From contig NZ_AP022584.1 of assembly GCF_010731675.1 (NCBI RefSeq), forward strand, positions 1,922,001-1,986,000: a stretch of 64,000 nucleotides of DNA. The letters run 5' to 3'. Position numbers and translations under genes: made by a program. The DNA comes from Mycobacterium marseillense. Its GTDB lineage: Bacteria; Actinomycetota; Actinomycetes; Mycobacteriales; Mycobacteriaceae. Within the stretch, counting starts at the first letter, position 1; each line of letters starts with the position of its first letter. Below, piece after piece: positions 43,929-50,863 of the stretch. Below the pieces are notes generated by a model that ran no database searches, was not told the DNA's origin, and was given only the letters and a program-made list of their open reading frames with translations.

Positions 43929-44192
43929 TTAGTCGTCGACGATCGGCGTGCGGTCGAACCAGCGCCCCTTGTCTTCGGGCTCGACCCGGGGCGGTGAGGT
44001 CCGGCCGTTGGTGCGTCCGCCGGCAAGGCCAGCGAGCAGCGGCTTGTCCTCGTCGTCGGCGAAAAGCTCTCTCGCCCATTGCCGTTGTTCGTCGGTGAAC
44101 TCGCTGGTGTCCTGGTCGTCTTCGGGCTGGATGTCTGCTCCGGTGAAGAACGCGTGTGCGAACTTGCGGTCGCGGTTGGTGCTGTCGGTCAT
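43929..44192 (-). CDS. Small acidic protein (87 aa)
   Basis: ATG 44192 overlaps the HTH gene stop by ATGA. Highly acidic centre (IQPEDDQDTSEFTDEQRQWA; ELFADDEDKP), reminiscent of phage scaffold or DNA-mimic proteins, though no family is recognised. Confidence 0.65.
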   Translation of the reverse strand: MTDSTNRDRKFAHAFFTGADIQPEDDQDTSEFTDEQRQWARELFADDEDKPLLAGLAGGRTNGRTSPPRVEPEDKGRWFDRTPIVDD

Positions 44193-44497
44193 GTGTCGTG
44201 CCTTTCGAACAGGTATCGGCCGGCGGTCCGGTTGACGCCCTTGCGGGCTGCTCGGCGCCGGATGGTGCGCTCACTGACACCGAGCCGTTGGGCTTGTTCT
44301 GCGGTCGTCTCCAAGCGTGAAGGGGCAGAGCCGGTTTGGCACGTTTGGTGTCCGTTTGCGGACACGGCTCGGGAAAACGCTTCGTGGAGGTCGCGCAACC
44401 ATGACGGGATCGGGTGGCCGAATCGGCGCCGCTCGTCGAGCACCTGGCCGATCAGGTAAGCGGCGGCGCTGATGTGGTGCGGTGCAAGGCCGCTCAC
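44189..44497 (-). CDS. HTH DNA-binding protein (102 aa)
   Basis: GTG 44497 overlaps the whiB stop as GTGA, which fixes the start. The C-terminus carries a helix-turn-helix: TTAEQAQRLGVSERTIRRRA. The N-terminal ISAAAYLIGQVLDERRRFGH is helical. Probable regulator in the element's early operon. Confidence 0.72.
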   Translation of the reverse strand: MSGLAPHHISAAAYLIGQVLDERRRFGHPIPSWLRDLHEAFSRAVSANGHQTCQTGSAPSRLETTAEQAQRLGVSERTIRRRAARKGVNRTAGRYLFERHDT

Positions 44498-44877
44498 TGG
44501 CCGGCCGGCTCTCGGCGATCGCACGGACCGCGCAGGAGGCGGCGGGTGAGCACACCGTCGGCGTCGCGCTCGGCTGTCGCCCCGGTCTTCGACGGCAGCC
44601 CGGTCGATCCGACGACCAGGCCGGCGACGACGCCGCGCGGACGCCGCGCTGGCGACAGCCCGTCTAGCCAGCGGCGGCACAGCTGCACGGCCGGACACGC
44701 GCGGCAGAGACGAAGCGCGGCGGCGCGGGCTGCGTCGAGTTCTTCCGCGCTGGGTCGGCCGTCGACGCGGTACTCGTCGATAGTCCGCTCGAACAGATCC
44801 GCCCGATTCACACAGCGCGCTCCGCGGAGGTTGGGCAAATCAGCGAGCAACGTCGCCATGGTGGCCCAGTTGGTCAT
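44494..44877 (-). CDS. WhiB-family Fe-S regulator of the element
   Basis: 127 residues. The four cluster cysteines are C22, C58, C61 and C67 (LCRACPAVQLC), the WhiB C-Xn-C-X2-C-X5-C spacing. The turn motif is GVVAG, a variant of the usual G[VI]WGG, and the C-terminus is basic (RRLLRGPCDRREPAGQ). Phage WhiB proteins such as TM4 WhiBTM4 can block host WhiB2 and cause superinfection exclusion (established); the same could hold here. ATG 44877 overlaps the 77-aa gene stop by ATGA. Confidence 0.9.
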   Translation of the reverse strand: MTNWATMATLLADLPNLRGARCVNRADLFERTIDEYRVDGRPSAEELDAARAAALRLCRACPAVQLCRRWLDGLSPARRPRGVVAGLVVGSTGLPSKTGATAERDADGVLTRRLLRGPCDRREPAGQ

Positions 44878-45107
44878 GGATGGTTCTCCTCGGTGTCGAA
44901 CAAGTCGGGCTGATGGATGGGCTCGGTGATGTCTCGGACTGCGGGTGGCGTGGCCGGTGCGCCGTGGTCGCATCGGCGGGCGGGGTCGACGGGTGTGCGG
45001 TCCGGGCCGAGCAGCCATCCGCATGGGTCGCAGCGGCGGCACCGGCGGATCGCGGACAGTCGTTCCTCGCGCGCGGCCTGCTCGGCGCTACCCCGGCCGC
45101 GGGTCAC
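44874..45107 (-). CDS. Small Cys-rich protein (77 aa)
   Basis: GTG 45107 overlaps the rep stop as GTGA and its stop overlaps whiB. CRRCDPCGWLLGPD with a further Cys-Asp-His (RRCDHGAP) looks like a zinc knuckle. Ends in the acidic tail PDLFDTEENHP. Common type in mycobacteriophage early regions; role unknown. Confidence 0.68.
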   Translation of the reverse strand: MTRGRGSAEQAAREERLSAIRRCRRCDPCGWLLGPDRTPVDPARRCDHGAPATPPAVRDITEPIHQPDLFDTEENHP

Positions 45108-46144
45108 CACGGTCCCCCTTCGTCTGCGGTGAGACGTTGTTCGACGGCGGACCAGCCGTTGATCTTGTCTTCGACAGCCGAGCCGTGGCGGCGGCGCGGC
45201 TGCTGCCTGCCCGCCGCTCGGCGGACTTGGTTGCGCCATGTGGCGTTCCAATCGAGTTTTCGTCCGCGCGCACCAGGTACGCCGCGCCAGTAGTCGACGA
45301 ACTCTTCGTGAACGGCTTTGAGGTCGACGTCGGGGTGTTTGGCGCGCATCTGCTCGATGACGGCTCGGTCTGGCATCCAGTCGTCGGGGAGTCGGGTGCC
45401 GCGTGGGTCCGGTTTCGGTGTGCCGTTCACGGCCGGGAGGTTGTCGGGGCTGGCCGGTTCGTCGACGACTTGTCCCGTCGCCTTGTCCATGCCGTCGTTG
45501 CGTTGGGTGACAACCTCGCGGCTGGCCGGTTCGACTGTTTTGGCTTCGAGCGGCTGCGCTTCGTCAGCTGATGATGAGTCTGGGGGTGGGTCGTCGGCGG
45601 GGTCGTCGACGACTTCGACGTCGAGCGGTTCGCGCTGGAACGCTTCTCCTTCTTTTGTTCTCTCCAGTTCTGTGTAAGGAGAGGAAGAATTGGCGGATTC
45701 GCCATACCCCCCTGGCGGATTCGCCATACCCCCCCTGGCGGATTCGCCATACCCCCTTGGCGAATCAGGCTCTCCCTGTGGCGAATCTGCCAATTGGCAG
45801 GTCGGAGGTATGGCAGATTCGCCAACTGGCAGGTCTGAGCCTTGCTCACTGAGCCGGTACGCGCGGGTCTGGTCGCCGTCGCTCGCGCCCGGTGTGCACA
45901 CCTCCAGATCGCCGGATTCCACGAGCGACACGACGACTCGGCGGACGGCATCGCGGGTAGCGCCGAGCGACGCGCTGATGTCGGCGTAGCCTGCCCGCCA
46001 CCACGTCTCGCCGTCGATGACCTCACGACCACGACCATCCGAAACCGCCGTGGCGTACCGAACGAGCGCCAGCACGCACGCGCCCGCGCAGCCGACGCGG
46101 CCGATATCGGCGGGCAGCACCTTCAAGAACTCGGGCGGCTTCAC
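45104..46144 (-). CDS. Replication initiator-like protein with internal iterons
   Basis: 346 residues from GTG 46144 (VKPPEFLKVLPADIG). Residues 1-100 hold a winged helix (YADISASLGATRDAVRRVVV). The middle (115-250) is Pro/Gly/Ser/Glu-rich linker, part of it encoded by the iterons. The C-terminus LPDDWMPDRAVIEQMRAKHP followed by DWNATWRNQVRRAAG is the end seen in phage replication proteins that load helicase. Together this is the architecture of lambda O-type initiators, with the origin inside the gene. GTGA overlaps join it to genes on both sides. Confidence 0.82.
   Translation of the reverse strand: MKPPEFLKVLPADIGRVGCAGACVLALVRYATAVSDGRGREVIDGETWWRAGYADISASLGATRDAVRRVVVSLVESGDLEVCTPGASDGDQTRAYRLSEQGSDLPVGESAIPPTCQLADSPQGEPDSPRGYGESARGGMANPPGGYGESANSSSPYTELERTKEGEAFQREPLDVEVVDDPADDPPPDSSSADEAQPLEAKTVEPASREVVTQRNDGMDKATGQVVDEPASPDNLPAVNGTPKPDPRGTRLPDDWMPDRAVIEQMRAKHPDVDLKAVHEEFVDYWRGVPGARGRKLDWNATWRNQVRRAAGRQQPRRRHGSAVEDKINGWSAVEQRLTADEGGPW
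45691..45824. repeat. Iteron array inside the rep gene, candidate replication origin
   Basis: TGGCGGATTCGCCATACCCCC repeats at 45691, 45713 and 45736 (spacing 22 and 23 bp), a diverged copy TGGCGAATC at 45758, then TGGCGAATCTGCCA at 45779 and its exact inverse TGGCAGATTCGCCA at 45811. Each unit contains the partial palindrome TGGCG/CGCCA. Spacing is about two helical turns and not a multiple of three, so the protein frame changes between copies: the repeat is kept for DNA function. Confidence 0.8.
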
Positions 46145-46581
46145 TGTGCACCGCCGACTTGCTGTTGCGGTGTCCAATACCGCTCGGGGTCGCATCCGAA
46201 GCAGCCCCAGACGCCGCCCTGATGGAACATGATCTGCCCGCAGCCGCCGCACCGCGGCTTGCTGTGAACCGCGCACACGTCGCCGTGATTAGCGACTCTC
46301 ATTCGGCACGGTCGCCCGTTGTGTGTTGGTGCTCCACAGCGCGGGTCACCCAAGATGCGGCGCCGCCACGACGCCGGCAGCCTTCCGGGCTGCTCGTGCG
46401 GCTGGTCGCCGTTGCCGTGCCGCGGGTGTTCGGCGTCGAGTTCGTCGACACACACCAGCCACAGCACATCGTCGCCAGATGCGGTGACGCAGACCGCGGC
46501 CCAGTAACCGGGCAGCCCGTCGCTACACAAGCAGGCTGTCCGGTCGTGGTCGACCAGCGCGCGGGTGTGCTCGGCGCTCAC
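46141..46581 (-). CDS. Zinc-site protein of the element (146 aa)
   Basis: GTG 46581 overlaps the previous stop as GTGA; stop overlaps rep GTG. Metal-binding character: DRTACLCSDGLPGYWAAV, GAPTHNGRPCRMRVANHGD, CAVHSKPRCGGCGQIMFHQG and CFGCDPERYW supply at least three Cys/His pairs. Likely a DNA- or RNA-binding protein of the replication operon. Confidence 0.72.
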   Translation of the reverse strand: MSAEHTRALVDHDRTACLCSDGLPGYWAAVCVTASGDDVLWLVCVDELDAEHPRHGNGDQPHEQPGRLPASWRRRILGDPRCGAPTHNGRPCRMRVANHGDVCAVHSKPRCGGCGQIMFHQGGVWGCFGCDPERYWTPQQQVGGAQ

Positions 46582-47381
46582 GGTGCTTCGCCTTCGGGGC
46601 GTTCGGCGAGCCGGCCAGCCAGCCGGTACAGGTTGGCGCGCTCGGCGGCGTCCATGACGTCCACTTGCCGCGGGTTGTGTTCGTCGTAGCGGGCGAGGGC
46701 CCGCATCTGCTCCTGGCGGACGGCTTCCTCCGCTGCCTGGTGGGCTTGCGGGCTGCTGAGTGCACGCTCTGCAACCGCGCGCGCGATCCGGTTCGGGTGC
46801 GCTCTCGAATACGACAGGGCGCGTTCCCGCTCCCGGCCGCGCGCCGGCGCCGTGCAGGGCTTGCCGACCGGCGCCGAGCATGGCGGATGGAGGCACGCGA
46901 CGATGAACGGGCTGACGTCCCGAATCGGCACCATGCCGTCGGCGGCGGCAGCCTGTTCGTCGGCGTCCTCGGCGGCAGCCAGCGCCTTGTCGCGCGCGTC
47001 CTGGCGGGCTTCCAGACGCGCGGTCGGTTCGCGCATCGCCGCTTCCTGACGAAGCTCCCGCGCCGCGGTGATGACATGCGTGGGCAGTAGCCGGAATGCA
47101 TCGCTGTGGACGGTCGAGTAGACGCAGGTCACCGCTTCCAGCAGCCGGTCCGTGTCGTCTTCGAGGCCGGCTTCGGCGATGAGTTCGGCCCACGCCAGCA
47201 CCGTCGCGTCGTTCGGTTTCAGAACCGTCGGGTCGATGGCTGAGCATTTTTGGAGTACGCGGGTTGCCGCCGAGATAGCGGCCCGCCGACGCTGCTCCGC
47301 GCTATGCTGGTCGAAGCGTCCCACCAGATGCTTTGGAGCCGCCGAATCCTGCCCGGGTCGGCGGCTTCTCTCTTTCGTCAT
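46578..47381 (-). CDS. Phage-type protein with CxxxxxxC/HxxR zinc-finger segment (267 aa)
   Basis: ATG 47381 overlaps the upstream stop by ATGA. N-terminal helical part (LVGRFDQHSAEQRRRAAISA; DPTVLKPNDATVLAWAELIA). A finger-like segment CSAPVGKPCTAPARGRE followed by SYSRAHPNRI matches the short finger found in many actinophage replication-region proteins. Function unknown. Confidence 0.72.
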   Translation of the reverse strand: MTKERSRRPGQDSAAPKHLVGRFDQHSAEQRRRAAISAATRVLQKCSAIDPTVLKPNDATVLAWAELIAEAGLEDDTDRLLEAVTCVYSTVHSDAFRLLPTHVITAARELRQEAAMREPTARLEARQDARDKALAAAEDADEQAAAADGMVPIRDVSPFIVACLHPPCSAPVGKPCTAPARGRERERALSYSRAHPNRIARAVAERALSSPQAHQAAEEAVRQEQMRALARYDEHNPRQVDVMDAAERANLYRLAGRLAERPEGEAP

Positions 47382-48157
47382 GCCGCGCCCTGCTCGGCAT
47401 CGCCGATGCTTATCTGCCTGAGCGTGTCGACCCCGGCGCCCTCGCACATACGGACCGCAGCGATGTGCATGGCCGCGGTTTCGCTCGTGCCGGCGATCAT
47501 CTTGGTCAGGGTGTCGACGCGTTCCGTGTGCTGCGCGATGGTGGCGTCGCCCCAGCTGACGCGGGTGCCGTCGCCGGTCGCGAACATGGTGTCGAGTAGC
47601 TCGGCGGTGACTTCGAAGCGGACCTCGTCGGCTACGTCGCGTATCAGTTTGGTGACGAGGGCCGTGCGTTGGTGGTGGATATAGTTCGGGATCCAGTCCA
47701 TTTTGAAGTCCTCGTCGACGCCGGCGTTGAGGGCGCGATCAAGCCAGGCGTCGAACCCGTTGCGGCCGTCGCGTTTACGGCACCACGAACCGAATTTGTT
47801 GCGGCGGTTGGCGTTAAACCACACGCGGTCGGGCTTGCCGCTCCCGAGCGCCCACAGCGACGGGTCACGATAAAGCTTCTCGAAGTCCTCAGGCTCAGGT
47901 TCGACCGACGCCGCCGGTGGCAGGGGCTTGGTCGCTTCGACTTGAGCCCGCCGGCGGGCGTCCTGCTCAGTGCTACGGGCCCGGGCGCGTAGGCGCCATT
48001 CGACCTCGGGTTCGATGAAGTGGCGCAACAGATCCCGGTACGCGGCCGGGTCGATCTGTCCGATCAGCTTCCCTGCCAACTCGCCGGCGTCGGCGCCCTG
48101 GTGATGCTCGACCAATTCGCTCAGTCGGGCGGTGAAGGCGGCAACGTCGCGGATCAT
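47378..48157 (-). CDS. Conserved phage-region protein of unknown function (259 aa)
   Basis: ATG 48157 overlaps the xis stop (ATGA). Contains ELAGKLIGQIDPAAYRDLLR and FGSWCRKRDGRNGFDAWLDR, then a C-terminal helical segment LTKMIAGTSETAAMHIAAVR. No motif I can name. Operon place between xis and the finger protein suggests a role in replication or copy control. Confidence 0.68.
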   Translation of the reverse strand: MIRDVAAFTARLSELVEHHQGADAGELAGKLIGQIDPAAYRDLLRHFIEPEVEWRLRARARSTEQDARRRAQVEATKPLPPAASVEPEPEDFEKLYRDPSLWALGSGKPDRVWFNANRRNKFGSWCRKRDGRNGFDAWLDRALNAGVDEDFKMDWIPNYIHHQRTALVTKLIRDVADEVRFEVTAELLDTMFATGDGTRVSWGDATIAQHTERVDTLTKMIAGTSETAAMHIAAVRMCEGAGVDTLRQISIGDAEQGAA

Positions 48158-48399
48158 GACGCCGCACCGCCGAACGGCTGCATGGCAGCATCAAGTTCGT
48201 TGAGGTCGACGCGGACGATGCGGGGGCCGTTCCGGTATCCGGTGATCCGCCCGTCAGCGATCATCTGCCGGATCGTGCGGGAGGTGACGCCGATGTACTC
48301 GCCGGCCTGCTCAAGCGTGGCGTAACGGCGACCTCGGCGCTCGGCGCGGTTAGGACCTTGCGGCGTAGGAGTTTTCGTACGTGCGGGAAGTGCTGCCAT
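48154..48399 (-). CDS. Excisionase/MerR-type HTH protein
   Basis: 81 residues. RRYATLEQAGEYIGVTSRTI followed by RQMIADGRITGYRNGPRIVR is the winged-helix fold of excisionases (helix_turn_helix_17 type). First gene of the leftward operon and divided from the integrase gene by 168 bp. It may serve as recombination directionality factor, as first operon regulator, or both. ATG 48399 lies directly at the inverted repeat 48400-48439. Confidence 0.86.
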   Translation of the reverse strand: MAALPARTKTPTPQGPNRAERRGRRYATLEQAGEYIGVTSRTIRQMIADGRITGYRNGPRIVRVDLNELDAAMQPFGGAAS

Positions 48400-48439
48400 C
48401 GCGAAATAGACCCATCAAAGAGTGGATGAATATTTCGCG
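48400..48439. promoter_or_regulatory. Inverted repeat upstream of xis (operator/promoter region)
   Basis: CGCGAAATA (48400-48408) and TATTTCGCG (48431-48439), perfect 9-bp arms with a 22-nt gap, immediately before the xis ATG. Probably the operator of the leftward operon promoter. The rest of 48440-48567 shows nothing else I can support. Confidence 0.5.
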
Positions 48440-48567
48440 GCGATGGTCGGGACAAACTCACGCTCACCAAGTGTGCTCCGGTCAACTGCCCCCGGACGCC
48501 GATACCCGCGTAGCAGCAACGGTAGCGAGATTCCGCTAAATGTCAAACAGGCTCCGCGTCAGGCGAG

Positions 48568-49713
48568 TTACCCGTTCGCCGCCAGCTTGGACAGCAGCGC
48601 GGCTATCTCGCGGTCGCGGCCCTGCGCGGCGTGCTGGTAGCGCATCGCCGCGGCTGGCGTCGAATGTCCAAGGCGCGCCATAAGTTCCGCCAGCGTGGCG
48701 CCGGTCGCCGCGGCGAGCACGGCGCCGGAGTGCCGCAGATCGTGCCAGCGCAGATCGCCGCGGCCGGCCTTCGCCCGCGCGGTGTAGAACCGCCGGTACA
48801 GCGTCGCCGGCGCCAGGTGTCCACCGCCGACGGCCGGGAACAGCAGCGCATCAGGCTTGGCGCCGACGTACTTGGACAGGTGCGCCTCAATGACCGGGAT
48901 TAAGTGCGGCGGGATCGCCACGTCGCGGACACCCGCGTCGGACTTTGGTGTGGTGACCTTGAATCCGTCATCGGTGCGGACCACTGCGCGCCGCACCCGG
49001 ACCACCTCATCGGTCAGGTCGATGTCCTTGCGGCGCAACTCCGTTAGCTCCCCGAAGCGCATCGCGAGCCAGGCGGCGAACAACACCATGAGCGACCACT
49101 GCGCCGGCATTTCGTCGGCAATCACGCCAATCTCAGCGACCGTCGCCGGCCGGACCTTATGGACGCGCTTCGCCGTGCCGGCGCCACGAATCATGCAGGG
49201 GTTCGCGGCAATCTTCCCGTCGCTCGCCGCCGTCGCCATGATGGTGCGCAGCAGCCCGTAAGCGTGCGATCGCATCGTCGGCTTGCCCGTCAACGTCTTC
49301 GCGTACCAGGCGCGCACATCGTCGGCCGTTATCGATGCAATCGGCAGCTGCCCGAACGTGTCGGTGATGTGCTCTTCGAGCAGCTTCTCGTAGTGCTCGA
49401 CGGTGCGTTCCTTCAGCGGACGCCCGCCGACCTGGCGCGTGGCGAGCCACTGCGTCGCGTACTCAGTGAACGTGAGCTTCGGCTTCGGCTCACTGTCAGA
49501 CCCCGGCGGCATCCACGCCTTTGCGACAATCTCAGCTTGCCGCAGCGATAGCCAGGACCGCGCGTCCCGTTTCGTCAGGAATAGCGTGGGCGCCTTATAC
49601 CGGCGTCCGTCCGGGCCGTAGTAGCGGGCACGGTAGCCGGTCGCGAGCTTGTCGACGCTGCCGAACGTGCCGCTGGCGCGGTCCTTGCGGCCAGATCCTC
49701 GCGCCACTGTCAC
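48568..49713 (-). CDS. Phage integrase, L5/phiRv2-type tyrosine recombinase
   Basis: 381 residues. N-terminal arm-binding domain (1-70), core-binding domain (80-185), catalytic domain with Arg219 (AMRFGEL), His324 and Arg327 (HDLRHSG), His350 (LGHSTP) and Tyr359 (AMRYQH). KRVHKVRPATVAEIG and KVTTPKSDAGVRDVAIPPHL closely recall the phiRv2 integrase Rv2659c, whose attB is also a tRNA-Val gene. It integrates and, with the xis product, excises the element. The gene points away from attR with its start 158 bp inside. Confidence 0.95.
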   Translation of the reverse strand: MTVARGSGRKDRASGTFGSVDKLATGYRARYYGPDGRRYKAPTLFLTKRDARSWLSLRQAEIVAKAWMPPGSDSEPKPKLTFTEYATQWLATRQVGGRPLKERTVEHYEKLLEEHITDTFGQLPIASITADDVRAWYAKTLTGKPTMRSHAYGLLRTIMATAASDGKIAANPCMIRGAGTAKRVHKVRPATVAEIGVIADEMPAQWSLMVLFAAWLAMRFGELTELRRKDIDLTDEVVRVRRAVVRTDDGFKVTTPKSDAGVRDVAIPPHLIPVIEAHLSKYVGAKPDALLFPAVGGGHLAPATLYRRFYTARAKAGRGDLRWHDLRHSGAVLAAATGATLAELMARLGHSTPAAAMRYQHAAQGRDREIAALLSKLAANG

Positions 49714-49726
49714 CTTCCCAGTTCTC

Positions 49727-49839
49727 AGGTCATGACCTCGACATGACCTGAGCTAGCATACTTTGCTTCCGGATGGTTCCGCGTGAATCCGTTCCGTCAA
49801 ATCTCGACTTCGCAGGTCAAAGCGAGAAACACGAGGTCA
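49727..49839. promoter_or_regulatory. TGACCT/AGGTCA repeats between int and attR (candidate arm-type sites)
   Basis: CAGGTCATG-ACCTCGA-CATGACCTG at 49726-49750 is a perfect 9-bp inverted repeat; further AGGTCA hexamers lie at 49814 and 49834. The same hexamer occurs three times beside attL (38520, 38554, 38565). Paired arm sites on both flanks are expected of lambda/L5-type integrases. Confidence 0.5.
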
Positions 49840-49870
49840 GACCATATCCGCCAGCAAACGGTCTGAGCTA

Positions 49871-49894
49871 GTTCAATCCCAGTATCGCGCACCA
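49871..49894 (+). other. attR core (24-bp direct repeat, right copy)
   Basis: Exact copy of 38492-38515 without the rest of a tRNA. Marks the right end of the element; the next 110 bp to 50005 show no gene. Confidence 0.94.
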
Positions 49895-50005
49895 GGTTTC
49901 GCAATGCTCAGAGGCATAATCTGAGACGAGGAGCCGGTGACGTGAACTACACGTGAACTGGTCAGCCGGGATGCTAGCAACCCGTATAGAGAGGTTCCGC
50001 TAGCC

Positions 50006-50182
50006 ATGACCGCAACAACGCCCAGCACCAGAATCACTGCCCGCCCTCATCCGTCGCGACAGCTGCGGCTGGGGGGCGACTTACTCTCTACGGTTCGCAG
50101 ACTCGCTTTGTTCGCCACCCTTGCCGCTACCACTGTCTTGGCAAGTGGCTGCACCTGGGGAATGTTCACTTTCGACATCTGA
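50006..50182 (+). CDS. Small lipoprotein (58 aa)
   Basis: ATG 50006 (MTATTPSTRITARPHPSRQL). A hydrophobic stretch LFATLAATTVLASGC ends in a lipobox (LASGC), so the mature peptide would be only CTWGMFTFDI. GAGAGG lies upstream. Followed by a strong hairpin. Unknown role; similar short lipopeptides occur 0.7 kb downstream. Confidence 0.6.
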   Translation: MTATTPSTRITARPHPSRQLRLGGDLLSTVRRLALFATLAATTVLASGCTWGMFTFDI

Positions 50183-50195
50183 CAGGGGCCGTCAG

Positions 50196-50228
50196 CGGTG
50201 GGGTACGCGCGTCCAGCGTACCCCACCG
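50196..50228 (+). terminator. Strong 13-bp hairpin after the small lipoprotein
   Basis: CGGTGGGGTACGC, 7-nt loop, GCGTACCCCACCG. Perfect stem; no T-run, as is common for mycobacterial terminators. Confidence 0.6.
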
Positions 50229-50272
50229 GCCAGGATTCACCCCGAATAAGGCGCTTTCCGGGGGCGCATGTT

Positions 50273-50301
50273 GTTCACATCGCCTGCCGCGCAGACATAA
50301 T
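50273..50301 (+). promoter_or_regulatory. Candidate promoter of the 60-aa HTH gene
   Basis: TTCACA (50273-50278), 17-bp spacer, CATAAT (50296-50301), ATG 9 nt later at 50311. Spacing suits a leaderless transcript. Confidence 0.4.
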
Positions 50302-50310
50302 GTTGGCGGC

Positions 50311-50493
50311 ATGAAAGCGCAGCCGTTGTCGGGGGACTTTGCCCGAACCCGCTTGCTATATGACGCCGACGGCGCGGCCGAACTGGTCTCCACCACCCCT
50401 AAGCGGATCAGTGAACTGCGCCGCGCCGGTGTCCTCGGCGCGGTGCGCGACGGCAAAAAGTTTAAGTTCACACACGAGGAGCTGCGGCGCTAG
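50311..50493 (+). CDS. Excisionase-like HTH protein (60 aa)
   Basis: Whole protein is one winged-helix segment: ADGAAELVSTTPKRISELRR followed by AGVLGAVRDGKKFKFTHEEL, the usual MerR/excisionase two-part pattern. No integrase is near, so it is probably a leftover of an older integrative element or a free regulator. Confidence 0.7.
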   Translation: MKAQPLSGDFARTRLLYDADGAAELVSTTPKRISELRRAGVLGAVRDGKKFKFTHEELRR

Positions 50494-50528
50494 GCCGATC
50501 GCCTGCCGGCGTACGAACAGAGGCAGGC

Positions 50529-50663
50529 GTGAACGCCGCCAGCAACGAGCCCGAGCCCGGGCGGGGCATCAAGACGTAGAGCCTCGATGAAGTCGCCGCG
50601 ATGGTGCTGCGGATGTGGGAGGTATCAGTACCGGCGTGTGGAACTCCTGGCGTCTTTTGCTGA
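50529..50663 (+). pseudogene. Remnant of an excisionase-like gene with in-frame stop
   Basis: From GTG 50529 the frame reads through EPGRGIKT, TAG (50577-50579), then SLDEVAAMVLRMWE and ends at TGA 50663. SLDEVAAMVL is the first helix of phage excisionase-like HTH proteins, which normally run 40 residues further. The stop and loss of the C-terminus make it a fossil. Confidence 0.5.
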
Positions 50664-50725
50664 GCGCCACTACGAATTCTGCCAATAAACGCAAACGGCC
50701 GATATTTGTGCGTTAACCTGCCCAT

Positions 50726-50839
50726 ATGCTGATGAGGACGAAGCTTGCGGTACTGTTCACCGCCCTCACTCTGGCGTTGACCGGATGCACCCTCCCGCCG
50801 TTGGATGTTTGCGGGCACTCGATCGGCGGGGTCTGCTAG
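50726..50839 (+). CDS. Micro-lipoprotein (37 aa)
   Basis: ATG 50726, MLMRTKLAVLFTALTLALTG followed by Cys gives a signal peptide with lipobox LALTGC and a 17-residue mature peptide with three further Cys-region residues (VCGHSIGGVC). Two start codons in tandem. Role unknown. Confidence 0.55.
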   Translation: MLMRTKLAVLFTALTLALTGCTLPPLDVCGHSIGGVC

Positions 50840-50863
50840 CCAGCAGCGGTGAGAGGTGACAGC

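Larger units (their letters stand above)
38492..49894. mobile_element. 11.4-kb integrated element at tRNA-Val (phiRv2-site; satellite or integrative replicon)
   Basis: Bounded by perfect 24-bp direct repeats that equal the tRNA-Val(GAC) 3' end. The integrase (48568-49713, reverse) lies next to the right repeat. From xis leftward nearly all genes are on the minus strand and overlap by ATGA or GTGA: xis, two proteins of unknown role, a zinc-site protein, Rep-like, 77-aa Cys protein, WhiB, HTH, 87-aa protein, then 261-aa, HNH and Rmf-like genes; Fic and a 302-aa gene follow. At the left end an 80-aa gene and a second tyrosine recombinase run rightward. No structural, packaging-motor or lysis gene is seen. 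Confidence 0.93.

Noticed and set aside
45691..45824. CRISPR array
   Set aside because: Units of 21 bp abut with no spacers, lie in a coding frame and have no cas genes; iterons fit better.
48568..49713. Complete prophage call for the tRNA-Val element
   Set aside because: Integrase and att sites are certain, but no virion structural gene could be found in the 11.4 kb.
50273..50839. A second integrative element immediately right of attR
   Set aside because: Excisionase-like frames exist but no integrase and no further copy of the att core was seen.
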